DNA of 16,504 nt from Paracamarosporium sp. OC-R06-R3 (lineage: Eukaryota; Ascomycota; Dothideomycetes; Pleosporales; Didymosphaeriaceae). The notes under the pieces are model-generated. The model was not told the origin of the DNA and did no database searches. It saw nothing but the letters and a program-made list of their open reading frames with translations. The first letter of the stretch is position 1. Each line of letters begins with the position of its first letter. Shown in pieces: positions 1 to 9,258 of the stretch. The position numbers were made by a program, and so were the translations under genes. The stretch covers positions 1-16,504 of the forward strand of contig JACVRA010000454.1 of the NCBI GenBank assembly GCA_019828545.1. Direction: 5' to 3'.

Positions 1-210
1 AGTCTTATAGGAATCACCTTTAACTCCTATGTTTAACCTATTTTATATAGTAACAACCTATTAGTAATCTATTATTTAGATTTCTCTAATAACTTCTATT
101 ATCTTACTTTTTATAATTTAATATCGTTTCTACCCTAATTACTAAGTATTCCTGCCTAAGAATTAACCTTACTTGCCCCTTTGCGTCTAGCTAACCTTAG
201 GGCTTTAACA
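1..210 (+). repeat. Left (5') LTR, partial, RIP-mutated
   Basis: Aligns without gaps to 6323-6532 over all 210 bases. I counted 25 differences. Each one is C-to-T or G-to-A in this copy relative to the right LTR, mostly in CA/TG context with some CG. The last 30 or so bases are identical in the two copies. It ends in TAACA at 206-210, matching the end of the right LTR. The first 225 or so bases of the LTR lie outside the window. Confidence 0.95.
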
Positions 211-1139
211 TTTTAAATACCCTTAACATAAGTACTAGTAACCTTTTAACTATGTCTATTAATACTTCTAAGAGTAGTAGTATTATGGTAGCTAGAGATT
301 ACTAAAACCCTACTACTAAACCCAATTTATACTATAGCAACTACAAGTATATAAAGATTTAGATCTTACAACTTAATATATACTTTTACTTCTTAGGATA
401 AGAATAGGAAGATAAAGATAAGACCCTCTTTATAGCTATATATATAAAAGGCAATACCCTTAAATAGATTCAACCCTACGTTAACTAATACCTTACATAA
501 GAAAACAACAAAGACGATGCTACTAATTAGATAATAAAAGATTATAATTACTTCTATAAGAAGCTTAAAATATACTATGGAATTATTAATATAACGTAGA
601 TTACTAAAAGAGCTCTTTAAAACGTTAAATAAGTTTAATTAGCTACAAAATATATAGCTAAGTTTAAGAAGTATACTAATTAGATAGCTTAAAATAAAGT
701 ATTCTTAATACTATACTTTTATTAAGGTCTTAAGAAGTTTATTAGATAGGAACTTCTTTAAAACAGCACTATTACTAATACACTCCAAGAACTTATAGAC
801 AAATCTATTTAAATTAATTTAAAATAGTATAACTTAGAATAAGACTTATACTATAATTTAAAAAAAGTAAGGATTAAAATACTAATAAGTAGAGGAAATT
901 ATTAAACCTCTTAACTACTACCTTATACCCTAAAGACTAACTACGGATACTAACTAATAGAAGGCATCTATTATAGCTAACTTAACATTTTAATAAAAGG
1001 ATAAGAAAGAAATATATAAAATGCTAAAGAATTATTTAACTAAATTACTAAACTTAATAATGTAACTTTAGCTTCTAAGAATAAGTATAGCAAGGGTACG
1101 TCTATACAAAGGACCGTTATAGGGCAAGAAACCTATACT

Positions 1140-1181
1140 TATTTTATATATTATAAGCCGGGATATATAGCTAGGAATTGT
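1140..1181 (+). other. CCHC zinc knuckle of gag, three ligands mutated
   Basis: In the gag frame the spacing C-X2-C-X4-H-X4-C is recognisable around the retained K-P-G and I-A-R-N-C words. Ligand codons 1140-1142, 1149-1151 and 1164-1166 now all read TAT (Tyr), which one transition each would give from TGT, TGT and CAT. Only the last Cys (TGT, 1179-1181) survives. The motif normally binds element RNA. Confidence 0.88.
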
Positions 1182-2074
1182 AAATCTAAGAATAAGGTTG
1201 TTAGACAGTTAAATATATTAACTATTTTAGAAAAAGCTAAAAAGGAAGAGGACTAAGAAGAAGTAGAATAGGAAGTTATCTTAATACCTAAGTAAGAATA
1301 AGGACTTAGAAGGATTATAACGCTCCTATAAGAAAGCTAGGAACGTTATAAAACTAAGAAGATAATAGAAGATAAGGAAAATAAGGAGAATATTTTATTA
1401 TAAGTACCTATACTATACCTAAACGCTAAGGGGAAAGAAACTACTCTAATAGTTAATGTATAAGATTACCCTAAAGAACTTTAGTAACCTAAGGATAGAG
1501 ATGCCTTAGTTAGTAATATCTTATACCTTAATAATATCTATTAAGAAAGACGAGCTATATACGCCTTGCTAGTTAATAGAATATAGGTAGATATATACTA
1601 TAAGAATAATAAGTACTAGGCTCTATACCTTAATAAGAAACTTAACTATAAATAGTAATATAACCTAGATTACTAAAATCTAATATACCTAAGCCTACGT
1701 ACGAAGTACTGTAAACACGACTTATATATAATATACTATTAAAGAAAGGAAGAACTAAACTATAAACCTTAACGTCTACTTAAATATAAATAGGCCTAGT
1801 TTAACTATCCTATTATTACCTATAATAAGTACTTATAGGACAAACGTAAAGCTATATTCTTTCTAAACCTTACAGATAAATAAATAATTACTATAAAGGT
1901 AATAATTAACAAAGTATACACCTAGGACTTATAGTATACCTACTTAAATCCTAAATACCTATAGCATCTAGAGGTTAAGAGGAAAAACGGATTTGGCAAA
2001 ACGAAACGTTAGTATAGTAAAAGAAAGGTAGTAGAAAACCCTTACCTTATACTTAAACTATATAAAGAATTGTC

Positions 2075-2081
2075 TTTTTTA
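2075..2081 (+). promoter_or_regulatory. Candidate -1 ribosomal frameshift site, T TTT TTA
   Basis: In the gag frame the codons are TCT TTT TTA, so the heptamer fits the X XXY YYZ rule for -1 slippage. After a one-base slip the reading frame is that of pol, which runs without another shift through protease, RT, integrase and chromodomain. The overlap between the last upstream stop in the pol frame (TAA 2063-2065) and the gag stop (2118-2120) is only about 50 bp, and the heptamer lies inside it. RIP could have altered nearby bases, so the ancestral heptamer may have differed slightly. I did not establish a downstream stem-loop or pseudoknot. Confidence 0.65.
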
Positions 2082-5000
2082 GACTTAGACTTTAACAAGA
2101 AGACGTCTTTATTAAGTTAAATAAGATATTAATAATAATAATACAAATTAAGCTACTAGTATAGCTTAAAAAGATATAAACAAAAGCTCTTATAAATTCT
2201 AAAGTAGAAAGAAACTTTATATTATACTAAATAATAAGGAAAGTAGGACTTACTATACTAGATAAAAAAGAACCCTATATACTCTATATTATAAATAAAA
2301 CCCCAATACTATAGATGCCTTATATTACTTAAGAGGTTAAAATAATAATAACTGTCTAAGGATACGTAAAAGAAATTATTTTAAACGTACTAAAAGGATT
2401 ATAGTATAAAGTTATATTAAAACTACTATAGCTATAGAGATATAACCTAAATATTAATTAGGCTAATAAAAGAATATCCTTTAAGCGCTGTAACTATATA
2501 TTATAAGCAATGCCTACGCATTCTAAGAAGAGAATAGTAGATAAGGGAGTTATTAATAATATAATACTATAACCTAATATAGTTAAAAAACTAAGTAATA
2601 TCTTAATAGACGCTAGTAAGAACTACTAGATTATAAAATATAAGAAGATAGACGATAATATACTCTATAAAATACTATAGGAATACTACTAATAGAAGTA
2701 TATATTTATAGAAAGGAAAGGAAAAGCAAATCTACTAGAATATTAACCTTAAAATTATATAATTAATTTAAAAGAAGGAAAGATACTACTATTTAAACTA
2801 CTATACAGTAAATTTAGAAAAGAACTTTAGTAAAAGAAAGAATTTATTAAGACTAATCTAGAAAAGAAATATATATAACCCTTAAAGTTACTAGTAGTAA
2901 GCCCATTTATATTTATACTAAAGAAAGACGGACAACTAAGGCTATACATAAATTATTAATAACTTAATAATATAATAATTAAGAATTAATACCTACTACT
3001 AAATATATTTAAGCTACAAGATAGGCTCGTACGAGCAAAGGTCTTTATAATAATAGACTTAAAGGACAGTTATTACCTTATACAAATAAAGAAAGGTAAA
3101 GAATAGAAAATAGTATTTAAAATAAGATATAAACTATTTAAATACAAGGTTATACCTTTTAGACTTACTAATACGTTAGTAACCTTTTAAGTACTAGTTA
3201 ACAATGTACTATATAACTATTTAGATATATTTATTATTATATATATAAACGATATACTTGTCTATTCTAAGAATAAATTTAATTATATTATATATATATA
3301 AATAGTACTAAAGGCACTAGATAGAGTTTATTTAAGAATTAAACTAAAGAAATATTAATTCTACGTTAAGAAACTAAAGTTTCTAGGACACATTATTAAC
3401 ATAGAAGGAATTAAAATAGCATTAAATAAAATTAAATATATTAAGAACTAGCTAATACTAAAAATAGTAAAGAATATCTAAGAATTTTTAAAATTTTATA
3501 GATTTAACTAATAGTTTATTTAGGACTATGTAAGGATTATAATTTTATTAACTAATCTAATAAAGAAAGATATACCATTCTAATAGACAGATAACTATAA
3601 GATGTCTTTTTAAATACTTAAAATAGTATATATTCTAGAACTAGTCTTAGTATATTTTAAAGACAACGAACTAATACAATTTAAAATAGACGCCAGTAAC
3701 CTAGCTCTAGACACCTATACAAAATAAAAAAGGAATAATAAATGGCACTTTATTACCTATTACTTATATAAGTTTATAGGTATAGAAATAAGATATAATG
3801 TATATAATAAAGAATTATATACAATCGTAAAAGCATTAAAGTACTAAAGGATATATATACTTAGTTGCTTAATACTAAAAATTTATATAGACTATAAGAA
3901 TCTTTTATAATTTATAACTATAAAAGAACTTATACTATAATAACAACAATAGTTATAAACTATAGGATAATATAAATTTAAAATATTCTATATTATAAAA
4001 AAAGAAAATGGACGAGCTGACGTACTTAGTTAATATAATAATCTAGCTAAAGAAAAGATTAAAATATACTCTATAATACTATAAAAAGTAAAGGATGGAT
4101 TATTAAAACCTATAGTAGAACTTAACTACCTTCTAGTAATTATACGTTAAATACTAAAAGAAGTATAGATAGAGCTTATACAACAATACTATAATAACCT
4201 AGTATATAAATACTTAAGAATTAAGAAAACTATAAAACTTATCTAAAGAAACTACAACTTTAAAGGAATTAAAGAAGTAGTTACATAATATATTAAAAAA
4301 TATATTAAATATTAAAGGAATAAGTATACTATATACCTTAAGTATAGAGAAATATAAGCAATTAATATACTAATAGCCTTATAAGAAGACATTATAATAG
4401 ACTTTATTATAGGACTATTAACGTTAAAAGATTTAGCTATAGAAATTAAGTATAATGCTATTTTAGTAATAGTTTACTAATTAACTAAATATATTAAACT
4501 TATTCTATATAATAAAATACTCTTAGTAGAAGAACTTACGTATTTTCTACTAAATTAATTTATTAGGCACTATAGGATTCTAAAGATAATTATTAGTAAT
4601 AGAGATAAGCTCTTTACGTTAAACTACTAAACAACCCTTATAATACTTATTAGAATAAAAAGAAAACTATTAATAGTATATTATTCTTAAATAGATAGAT
4701 AAACAGAATGTATAAACTAAATAATAAAAACCTACTTATAAATTTATTATAATAAGTAGAAGAACAACTAGACATTATTACTACTAATAGTATAACTAGT
4801 ATATAATAATAAGGAATTAGTTATATTAGAATATATACTATACTATGTAAACTATAGAATATACCTATATCTCTTTAATAGAATACTACTAATATAAGTT
4901 AATATAAAAAACGCCAATAAATTAGTTAAAAATATAAAGAAAATATATAAACAACTTAAAAAAAACCTTAAAATAGCTTAATAGTAAGTAATTTCCTATA

Positions 5001-5509
5001 GTAATAAAAAATAAAAAATAGTACCTTAGCTAAAGAAGGGGGATAAAGTATATCTACTTATAAAGAACTTTTAAATATAGAAAAAGAAATATAAAAAACT
5101 AGACTACGTTAAGGTTAGGCTATTTTTTATTTCTAAATAAATATTATTAGTAAACTATAAATTAGAACTACTACTAGACGTAAAAATACACCCTATATTC
5201 TATATATCTCTATTAAAACTAGTAGACCTAGAAACTTTAATCTAAACTACCTTCTACTACTTAGTAGAAGATAAAAACGAATTTAAGGTAGAAAGTATTA
5301 AGTATACTAGAACCTACAAAGGAATTTAATAATATCTTATTAAGTAGAAAGGATACCTAGAAAGCAAAAACACTTAAGAACTTAAAAATAACCTTAATAA
5401 CTATTAATAATTAGTTAAGGAATATAAACGAGGACTACGCAACCTAATTATTAGGTAATAAAGGTAGAGATATACTAATATAACAACACTAGGGAGAAGA
5501 AGACTTTAA
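2081..5509 (+). pseudogene. pol: pol polyprotein (PR-RT-RH-IN-chromodomain), RIP-damaged
   Basis: Encodes the enzymes for reverse transcription and integration. All domains are in one frame. Protease: the A-L-I-x-S block at 2186-2200 has Asn where the catalytic Asp belongs (2195-2197). RT (about 2900-3500): SPFIFILKKDG, IDLKDSYYLI and PFRLTN blocks, with the Y-x-D-D box reading Y-I-N-D at 3242-3253. RNase H (about 3655-4030): Asp retained at 3689-3691 and 3890-3892, ending ENGRADVLS. Integrase: the zinc-finger CxxC is now Tyr at 4301-4303 and 4310-4312; the catalytic triad shows Asp at 4400-4402, Asn for the second Asp at 4598-4600, and Glu at 4706-4708. The chromodomain follows at 5279-5430. 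TAA/TAG stops are frequent throughout. The true C-terminus lies somewhere between 5456 and 5509. Confidence 0.92.
5279..5430 (+). other. Chromodomain at the pol C-terminus, key Trp codons lost
   Basis: In the pol frame, F-K-V-E-S-I is followed by a Y-L-I-K-x-K-G-Y strand, then S-K-N-T-x-E and a closing V-K-E-Y helix. This is the chromodomain pattern that defines chromoviruses and is known to steer integration toward methylated histone H3 in chromatin. Two positions that are normally Trp are now stops: TAG at 5345-5347 (in K-W-K-G) and TAA at 5375-5377 (in N-T-W-E). Both are explained by G-to-A changes in TGG. Confidence 0.85.
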
Positions 5510-5515
5510 ATATAC

Positions 5516-6055
5516 CTAGACAATAGGAGCCGCCATGGACTCCGCCAGATCAGGATCTACTAGAGGGGGATAAGAAGACTAATCTAATGCCAGGGCACTA
5601 GGCATAAGACTACTCTCTAGTTAAACTACATTCTAACTAAGTACTTTAAGACCCTCTAAATGCTTAATATCTTCTACGAAATGCATTAAGTCTTCTAGTA
5701 ATTTCCGTTTATACTCTTTAAGTAGACGCTTCTGCTTTAAAAGACGATTTTGCTTCGTACGCGTAGCCTGCAACGTAGTAATCGCCGCTTCTTCCTCTAC
5801 AGCCACAGCCTCTTCTAATTTCTTAAGATAATTAACCTTAGAATTAATCCGTGAGAAGTTTAGAACAACTAGCTCAGACGGCTTACATTTAGAAATACTA
5901 TTCTTATAACAATTCCTACATTAAACCTTTAGAGATAATATCTTGTAAGACAAGCCTTTCTTCGTACAATATTTACAAGACACTATTGCGATCCACCCAA
6001 TAGCGTTTATTCGATTACCGACGGTATAGCGATGAACGGTACTCCGGGAGGACAT
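5516..6055 (-). pseudogene. Antisense Cys-rich coiled-coil ORF of the retroelement
   Basis: On the strand opposite to gag-pol, an ATG at 6055-6053 (MSSRSTVHRYTVGN...) opens a frame that stays coherent for 180 codons to TAG 5516-5518. Codons 27-30 give C-K-Y-C, with Tyr at 37 where a Cys would complete the spacing. Codons 46-57 give C-R-N-C followed by a further Cys. This double CxxC pattern suggests zinc binding. Codons about 70-130 are a Lys/Glu/Leu-rich helix with coiled-coil character. Stops interrupt it at 5921-5923, 5633-5635, 5621-5623 and 5579-5581; the first is best read as a RIP change (CAA to TAA), and any of the last three could be the natural end. I recall antisense Cys-rich frames of this type among hypothetical proteins of fungal Gypsy elements, but their function is unknown to me. 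Expression would need an antisense promoter in or near the right LTR. Confidence 0.6.
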
Positions 6056-6077
6056 AGATTATTACATAAGGACATAC

Positions 6078-6094
6078 AAAAGGAAGGAAGGGGG
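6078..6094 (+). other. Polypurine tract (plus-strand primer)
   Basis: Seventeen consecutive purines, A-rich then ending in GGGGG, lie 3 bp before the TGTTA that opens the right LTR. This is the usual position and make-up of the RNase H-resistant plus-strand primer of Ty3/Gypsy elements. It is intact here. Confidence 0.88.
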
Positions 6095-6251
6095 TGATGT
6101 TAGGATCTAGGATTCAACATAGGAAGAAAGCCGTTTATGACGACAAGAAACAACCTCGGCCCTACTAACTAATTAGGTAATATCTCACGGTGTCCCACAC
6201 GCCAAGCCATGGGACACTAGGATCACGTAACCAGCGTCATGTGATTGTGCT

Positions 6252-6310
6252 ATGGGATCCCACGGATCCCATGCATGGGATTTCATGAAACTATGGGATT
6301 CTATGGGATT
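6252..6310 (+). repeat. ATGGGA repeats and inverted repeat in LTR U3
   Basis: A perfect inverted repeat, ATGGGATCC-CAC-GGATCCCAT, spans 6252-6272. It is followed by another ATGGGATT (6275-6282), the palindrome TTTCATGAAA (6281-6290), and a tandem 10-mer CTATGGGATT twice (6291-6310). One more CATGGGA lies upstream near 6208. Clustered copies just ahead of the TATA-like sequence suggest binding sites for a host factor controlling LTR transcription; this role is inferred. Confidence 0.6.
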
Positions 6311-6317
6311 TGTTATG

Positions 6318-6324
6318 TATATAG
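6318..6324 (+). promoter_or_regulatory. TATA-like element of the LTR promoter
   Basis: TATATAG lies just after the ATGGGA repeats, in the position expected of a core promoter at the U3/R boundary. A second candidate, TTATATAG, lies at 6365-6372. Which one is used cannot be decided from sequence. Confidence 0.4.
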
Positions 6325-6532
6325 TCTCACAGGAATCACCTTTGACTCCTGTGTTCAACCTGTTTTATATAGTAACAACCTGTTAGCAATCTATCGTTTG
6401 GATTTCTCTAACAACTTCTATTGTCTCACTTCTCGTGATTCAATATCGTTTCTACCCTGATTACTAAGTATTCCTGCCCGAGAACCAACCCTACTTGCCC
6501 CTTTGCGTCTAGCTAACCTTAGGGCTTTAACA

Positions 6533-7265
6533 CGCTCTACGTCACCGCGTGCCATGCGCGAATGCAATGCTACCTGCCTGGTATAGAGGTCGTTTCCACT
6601 CATAAGGCCTACTTTTCTATGACTGACGAACAGCAGACAGTATTTGCTCTTACATGCTTTTAATATCATGCTGACCGTAGTGAGGAACGCGCTACCTTCG
6701 ACAGTGTGAAAGCAGCCAACAGCAGTCGTACGAAGTTCCTCCCAATCGATAACTCTATAGATCCACTTCTATAGGCTGCTCATAGATTTGTGTGTTGCGT
6801 TGCACTTTACTATAATTGCTACCTCTTCTTGAAGATGGGCCAACCTTCATAAGTCTGAACAGCCTGATCAAGGGTCGCGTTGCCGAGATCGATTATCAAG
6901 ATCAAGTCTACATGGGATCCATTGCTATCCTCAGAAGAGTTGTAAGCACTGTCAAGATCCAAAATGAAAGACCCAGATTATGTGGTGTGCACCGCGAGAA
7001 CAGACGGCGAGGGTGAGAAGCCCAAGGCTGATAGTGAATGTGTTCGCAGGGAAATGGGCCTCAAGATCCTCGCTAGCGCATCCACATAGCCGCTTGTGGC
7101 TTTTACCAACCAATCGAAATCACTTAGACAGCCTCTACAGCCTGCATAATATATTCAGCTGTTGTTTGCTTATGATAAGATAAAGGCTGGCAAGGCATTC
7201 TTAAGGCCTCGTCCCCCACTGCGCTGCTTTGCAACGTTGGCTCTATTTTTGTTTCGCCCAAAAAT
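6533..7265. other. Intergenic: element flank and upstream region of 7266 gene
   Basis: Normal-composition DNA begins immediately after the LTR, and its first 4-6 bases (CGCTC...) would be the right target-site copy. Short open frames on both strands show no recognisable domain. One ATG frame at 6964-7089 (41 codons) has a protein-like composition but no family I know. The final 120 bp hold an AT-rich TAATATATT (about 7147-7155) and a GATAAG (about 7174) that could serve the gene at 7266. Confidence 0.5.
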
Positions 7266-8428
7266 ATGAGGTGTTTTGTTCTTCTGGTCCTTTATTCCTC
7301 AATGTCAGTTTTTTCGCCAGTCCTAGCTGCAGCGCGAACGTTACCTCAGTCTACCAGCTTCAGCCTTGTGTCTCATATCCGACATAAGGCATCTGTGGCG
7401 ACGCCTTTGCCTAGACCGCGAGCCGAAATTGAAGGAGAATCCTTTCAACAGTCAGGAACATGTGGCTTCATTAATGCACAAAGATGTATGTATGAAGGAT
7501 ACCACAGTCTGTGTTCGATCACTAACGGTGCTTTCCAGCCTCACCACTTGTTTGTCTATCCTCCAGATGTGTATGCACGACTAATACATATGACGGATCA
7601 CATGGCTGTTGCGATCCTTATGAGCCAGCTGAAAGTTGCACATTACCGACCGCATGTATCGCCAGTACGGACTTGAAGGATTGTGACTCGGCTTGCACGG
7701 AGAACGATTTCATCACAAAATGTACGCATACTGTGATGACAGCCTGCCAAACTATGAAATTTACCTATACTGATGGAGAGCGTACAATAACAATGGTACT
7801 TAAGTTCGGTTCATATGTGCTGAGGTTTGCGCTGACCAGCGAAAAGAGAGAATATCGTTGCGCGAGCACTCCGATTGATATAGATGTTCCATTAGTATAC
7901 GCCGAATATATTGGCACAATAGACGCGCCATTCTCAGCCAATATTACACAAATAGTCACGTCCATGGTCACGACAGAGATCACGGTTACAGCTGGCAATA
8001 TCCACCCTCCTACTGACGGCCCCAACAGCAATGTACGCGAAAGCCGGTCTCCCAAGTTAGTGATAATTGGAAGCACGGTAGGAGGTGTTGCAACACTATC
8101 TATAGTTGCCTTTGGTATACTCTTTGTTCTTCGAAAGAACCGAGTCAAGAAGCAAGATGATAATACAAAGGAAGACTCAAACAACGAGTACACATATCAC
8201 GGAGACCGGAATGATATATCAGAGCTTCCAGGTACCATGCGCGAAGAGCTCGAAGCTAAGACGCATGCCTTGCACATTGATGGACAAGAGATACTTGAGG
8301 CGCCCCCTAGCCTACATGTGAACGAGTTATATGCTATTTCGGAACTTGGTGGATCCGAGATAGTTGAACCGCCTGATTCGGTTTCTGAAAAACCACAATG
8401 TCGAAGTTCTGGGTCAGCTAGAGACTAA
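7266..8428 (+). CDS. Cys-rich single-pass membrane protein, fungal-specific
   Basis: Two exons, 7266-7485 and 7539-8428, give 369 residues. The 53 bp intron has a GTATGT donor, a CACTAAC branch site and a TTCCAG acceptor. Splicing joins phase 1 to phase 1 and restores a continuous Cys pattern. Residues 1-22 are a signal peptide (MRCFVLLVLY...). Residues 64-181 form an ectodomain with about 13 Cys, including T-C-G-F-I-N, S-P-L-V-C, G-C-C and C-D-S-A-C. A Ser/Thr-rich linker follows. Residues 247-271 are a transmembrane helix, followed by the RKNRVKK stop-transfer and an acidic tail of about 100 residues. I recognise this layout from ascomycete hypothetical proteins; it resembles sensor-type wall or surface receptors, but no WSC or Mid2 domain is visible. 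Function unknown. The tail may be altered by a one-base shift at an A5 run (8388-8392). Confidence 0.82.
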
Positions 8429-9258
8429 TGGGGAACAAGACATCGTTACAAGTTCGACGGTCTGAAGAACAAGAGTAAGCGTCCTGTCCTCATTACTTGA
8501 CGCTCTTATTGAAATGCATCTTGCTGATAGGGTTGTGCTTCTAAACAATATACAAATCGATCTTGACGCTGTTGACCCATCACGAACCTATAATGGTCCT
8601 AGCCAATCGACTTTGGACGAAACAAAATTGATTAATAATCGACTAATCGGCGACAGCTGATTTAATGGTTTCTTGTTTGTTCTAAACAATATCTGCAATT
8701 GCCTTCAACTAGATTAAGTCTTGTTTGCGGGCAACTCTATTACTAGAGAAAAATCTTACTGAGCAGATCATAGCTTGTTTTACGAGTTCGGGTGTATTCA
8801 GTCCTTGTATTATCCTCCCAGGCGCCTATCCCGCTGCTTGGAGCCGCTAGAGAATCTTTTAGTTACTTTACCTGGCTCCAACAAGTAGTTAGACAATATG
8901 TGCTCAATATACTCTTGAGGGTAATAGTTGATTTCTTTTACCGATGGCAAGCAGTTTCAACTTGGATTTCAAAGTCTTTAAACGCACCCTCGCGCGTCAC
9001 TTCTCTTATCTGTCTGGTAAGACGACTTACGATCGGCCATATAATTATACACCTAGAAATAATGATATGGATCAGTCACTTGTTTAATTCTATACTGCTT
9101 ACAACCTAAAGTCTAAAAATTCTCTTATATCTTAAGTAGTAAGTTTTATCTTCAACTACTATCTTAGTTTATGGTTTTAAGAACAAAGTTACTGTTTTAA
9201 CTATGTCTATCCTGAGGTAACTTAGCTCAGGGTACACCACACGCGCAGACCAAGTCAT
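8429..9258. other. Intergenic between convergent genes
   Basis: Lies between the 3' ends of the membrane-protein gene (+) and the Lys-rich secreted-protein gene (-). No frame on either strand gave a recognisable protein. It becomes AT-rich between about 9030 and 9210. An alternative tail for the upstream gene would extend to a TGA at 8463-8465. I see no RNA gene here. Confidence 0.55.
9211..9231. terminator. Hairpin in 3' region of the 9259-10794 gene
   Basis: CCTGAG and CTCAGG form a perfect 6 bp inverted repeat around a 9-base loop, about 28 bp past the stop codon of the minus-strand gene. It could be a 3' UTR structure or chance. Fungal genes do not depend on hairpin terminators, so the role is uncertain. 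Confidence 0.25.

Larger units (their letters stand above)
252..2120 (+). pseudogene. gag: gag (capsid/nucleocapsid) frame, RIP-damaged
   Basis: Encodes the structural polyprotein that packages element RNA into virus-like particles. An ATG at 252-254, 42 bp after the left LTR, opens a frame that can be followed in register to the TAA at 2118-2120. It is interrupted by many TAA/TAG codons, as expected from mutated CAA, CAG and TGG. A capsid-like stretch (words such as ILQLNIYF and IQPYVN between stops) lies in the first 110 codons. A zinc knuckle follows at 1140-1181. After the knuckle come about 300 codons of spacer that include a Cys/His cluster around 1707-1720. No indel is needed over 1.8 kb, so damage came from transitions only. 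The frame is long for a gag, so some of it may be a gag-pol spacer. It leads into pol by a -1 frame change near 2075-2081. Confidence 0.85.
1..6532 (+). mobile_element. Ty3/Gypsy chromovirus retrotransposon, RIP-inactivated
   Basis: An LTR retrotransposon that lacks only the first part of its left LTR, which lies outside the window. In order it shows a partial left LTR (1-210), a gag frame from 252, protease near 2186-2470, reverse transcriptase near 2900-3500, RNase H near 3655-4030, integrase near 4180-4980, a chromodomain near 5279-5430, an antisense frame (6055-5516), a polypurine tract (6078-6094) and the right LTR (6098-6532). The PR-RT-RH-IN order plus a C-terminal chromodomain places it in the chromovirus branch of Ty3/Gypsy. 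Up to about 5500 the DNA is very AT-rich, Gln and Trp codons are replaced by TAA or TAG, and the reading frames stay in register without indels. That is the expected result of RIP, so this copy cannot make its own proteins. The left target-site duplication cannot be checked. Confidence 0.95.
6098..6532 (+). repeat. Right (3') LTR, complete, essentially un-RIPed
   Basis: A 435 bp LTR that begins TGTTA and ends TAACA, a 5 bp inverted terminal repeat of the standard TG...CA type. It follows the polypurine tract directly and its last 210 bp align gap-free with 1-210. Unlike the rest of the element it keeps many CA and TG dinucleotides, so RIP has hardly touched it. The U3 part carries repeated ATGGGA words, and TATA-like sequences lie at 6318-6324 and 6365-6372. 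Small open frames inside it are not credible genes. Confidence 0.93.

Noticed and set aside
211..251. tRNA primer-binding site after the left LTR
   Set aside because: The sequence does not show a TGG-starting complement of a tRNA 3' end. RIP or self-priming could explain this, but I cannot assign a site.
6245..6669. Open frames inside the right LTR on both strands
   Set aside because: They lie within the non-coding LTR, one crosses its end, and neither has a recognisable domain.
6835..7010. Overlapping 66- and 67-codon plus-strand frames upstream of 7266
   Set aside because: No recognisable protein family and mutually overlapping; consistent with random open frames.
6964..7089. 41-codon ATG frame with protein-like composition
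   Set aside because: Too short, no motif I can name, and no intron signals that would extend it convincingly.
7765..8193. 142-codon minus-strand frame under the membrane-protein gene
   Set aside because: Antisense shadow of a frame with clear signal peptide, Cys pattern and membrane helix.
8792..9109. 105-codon plus-strand frame
   Set aside because: Begins with a non-ATG codon, lies in AT-rich intergenic DNA, and shows no domain.
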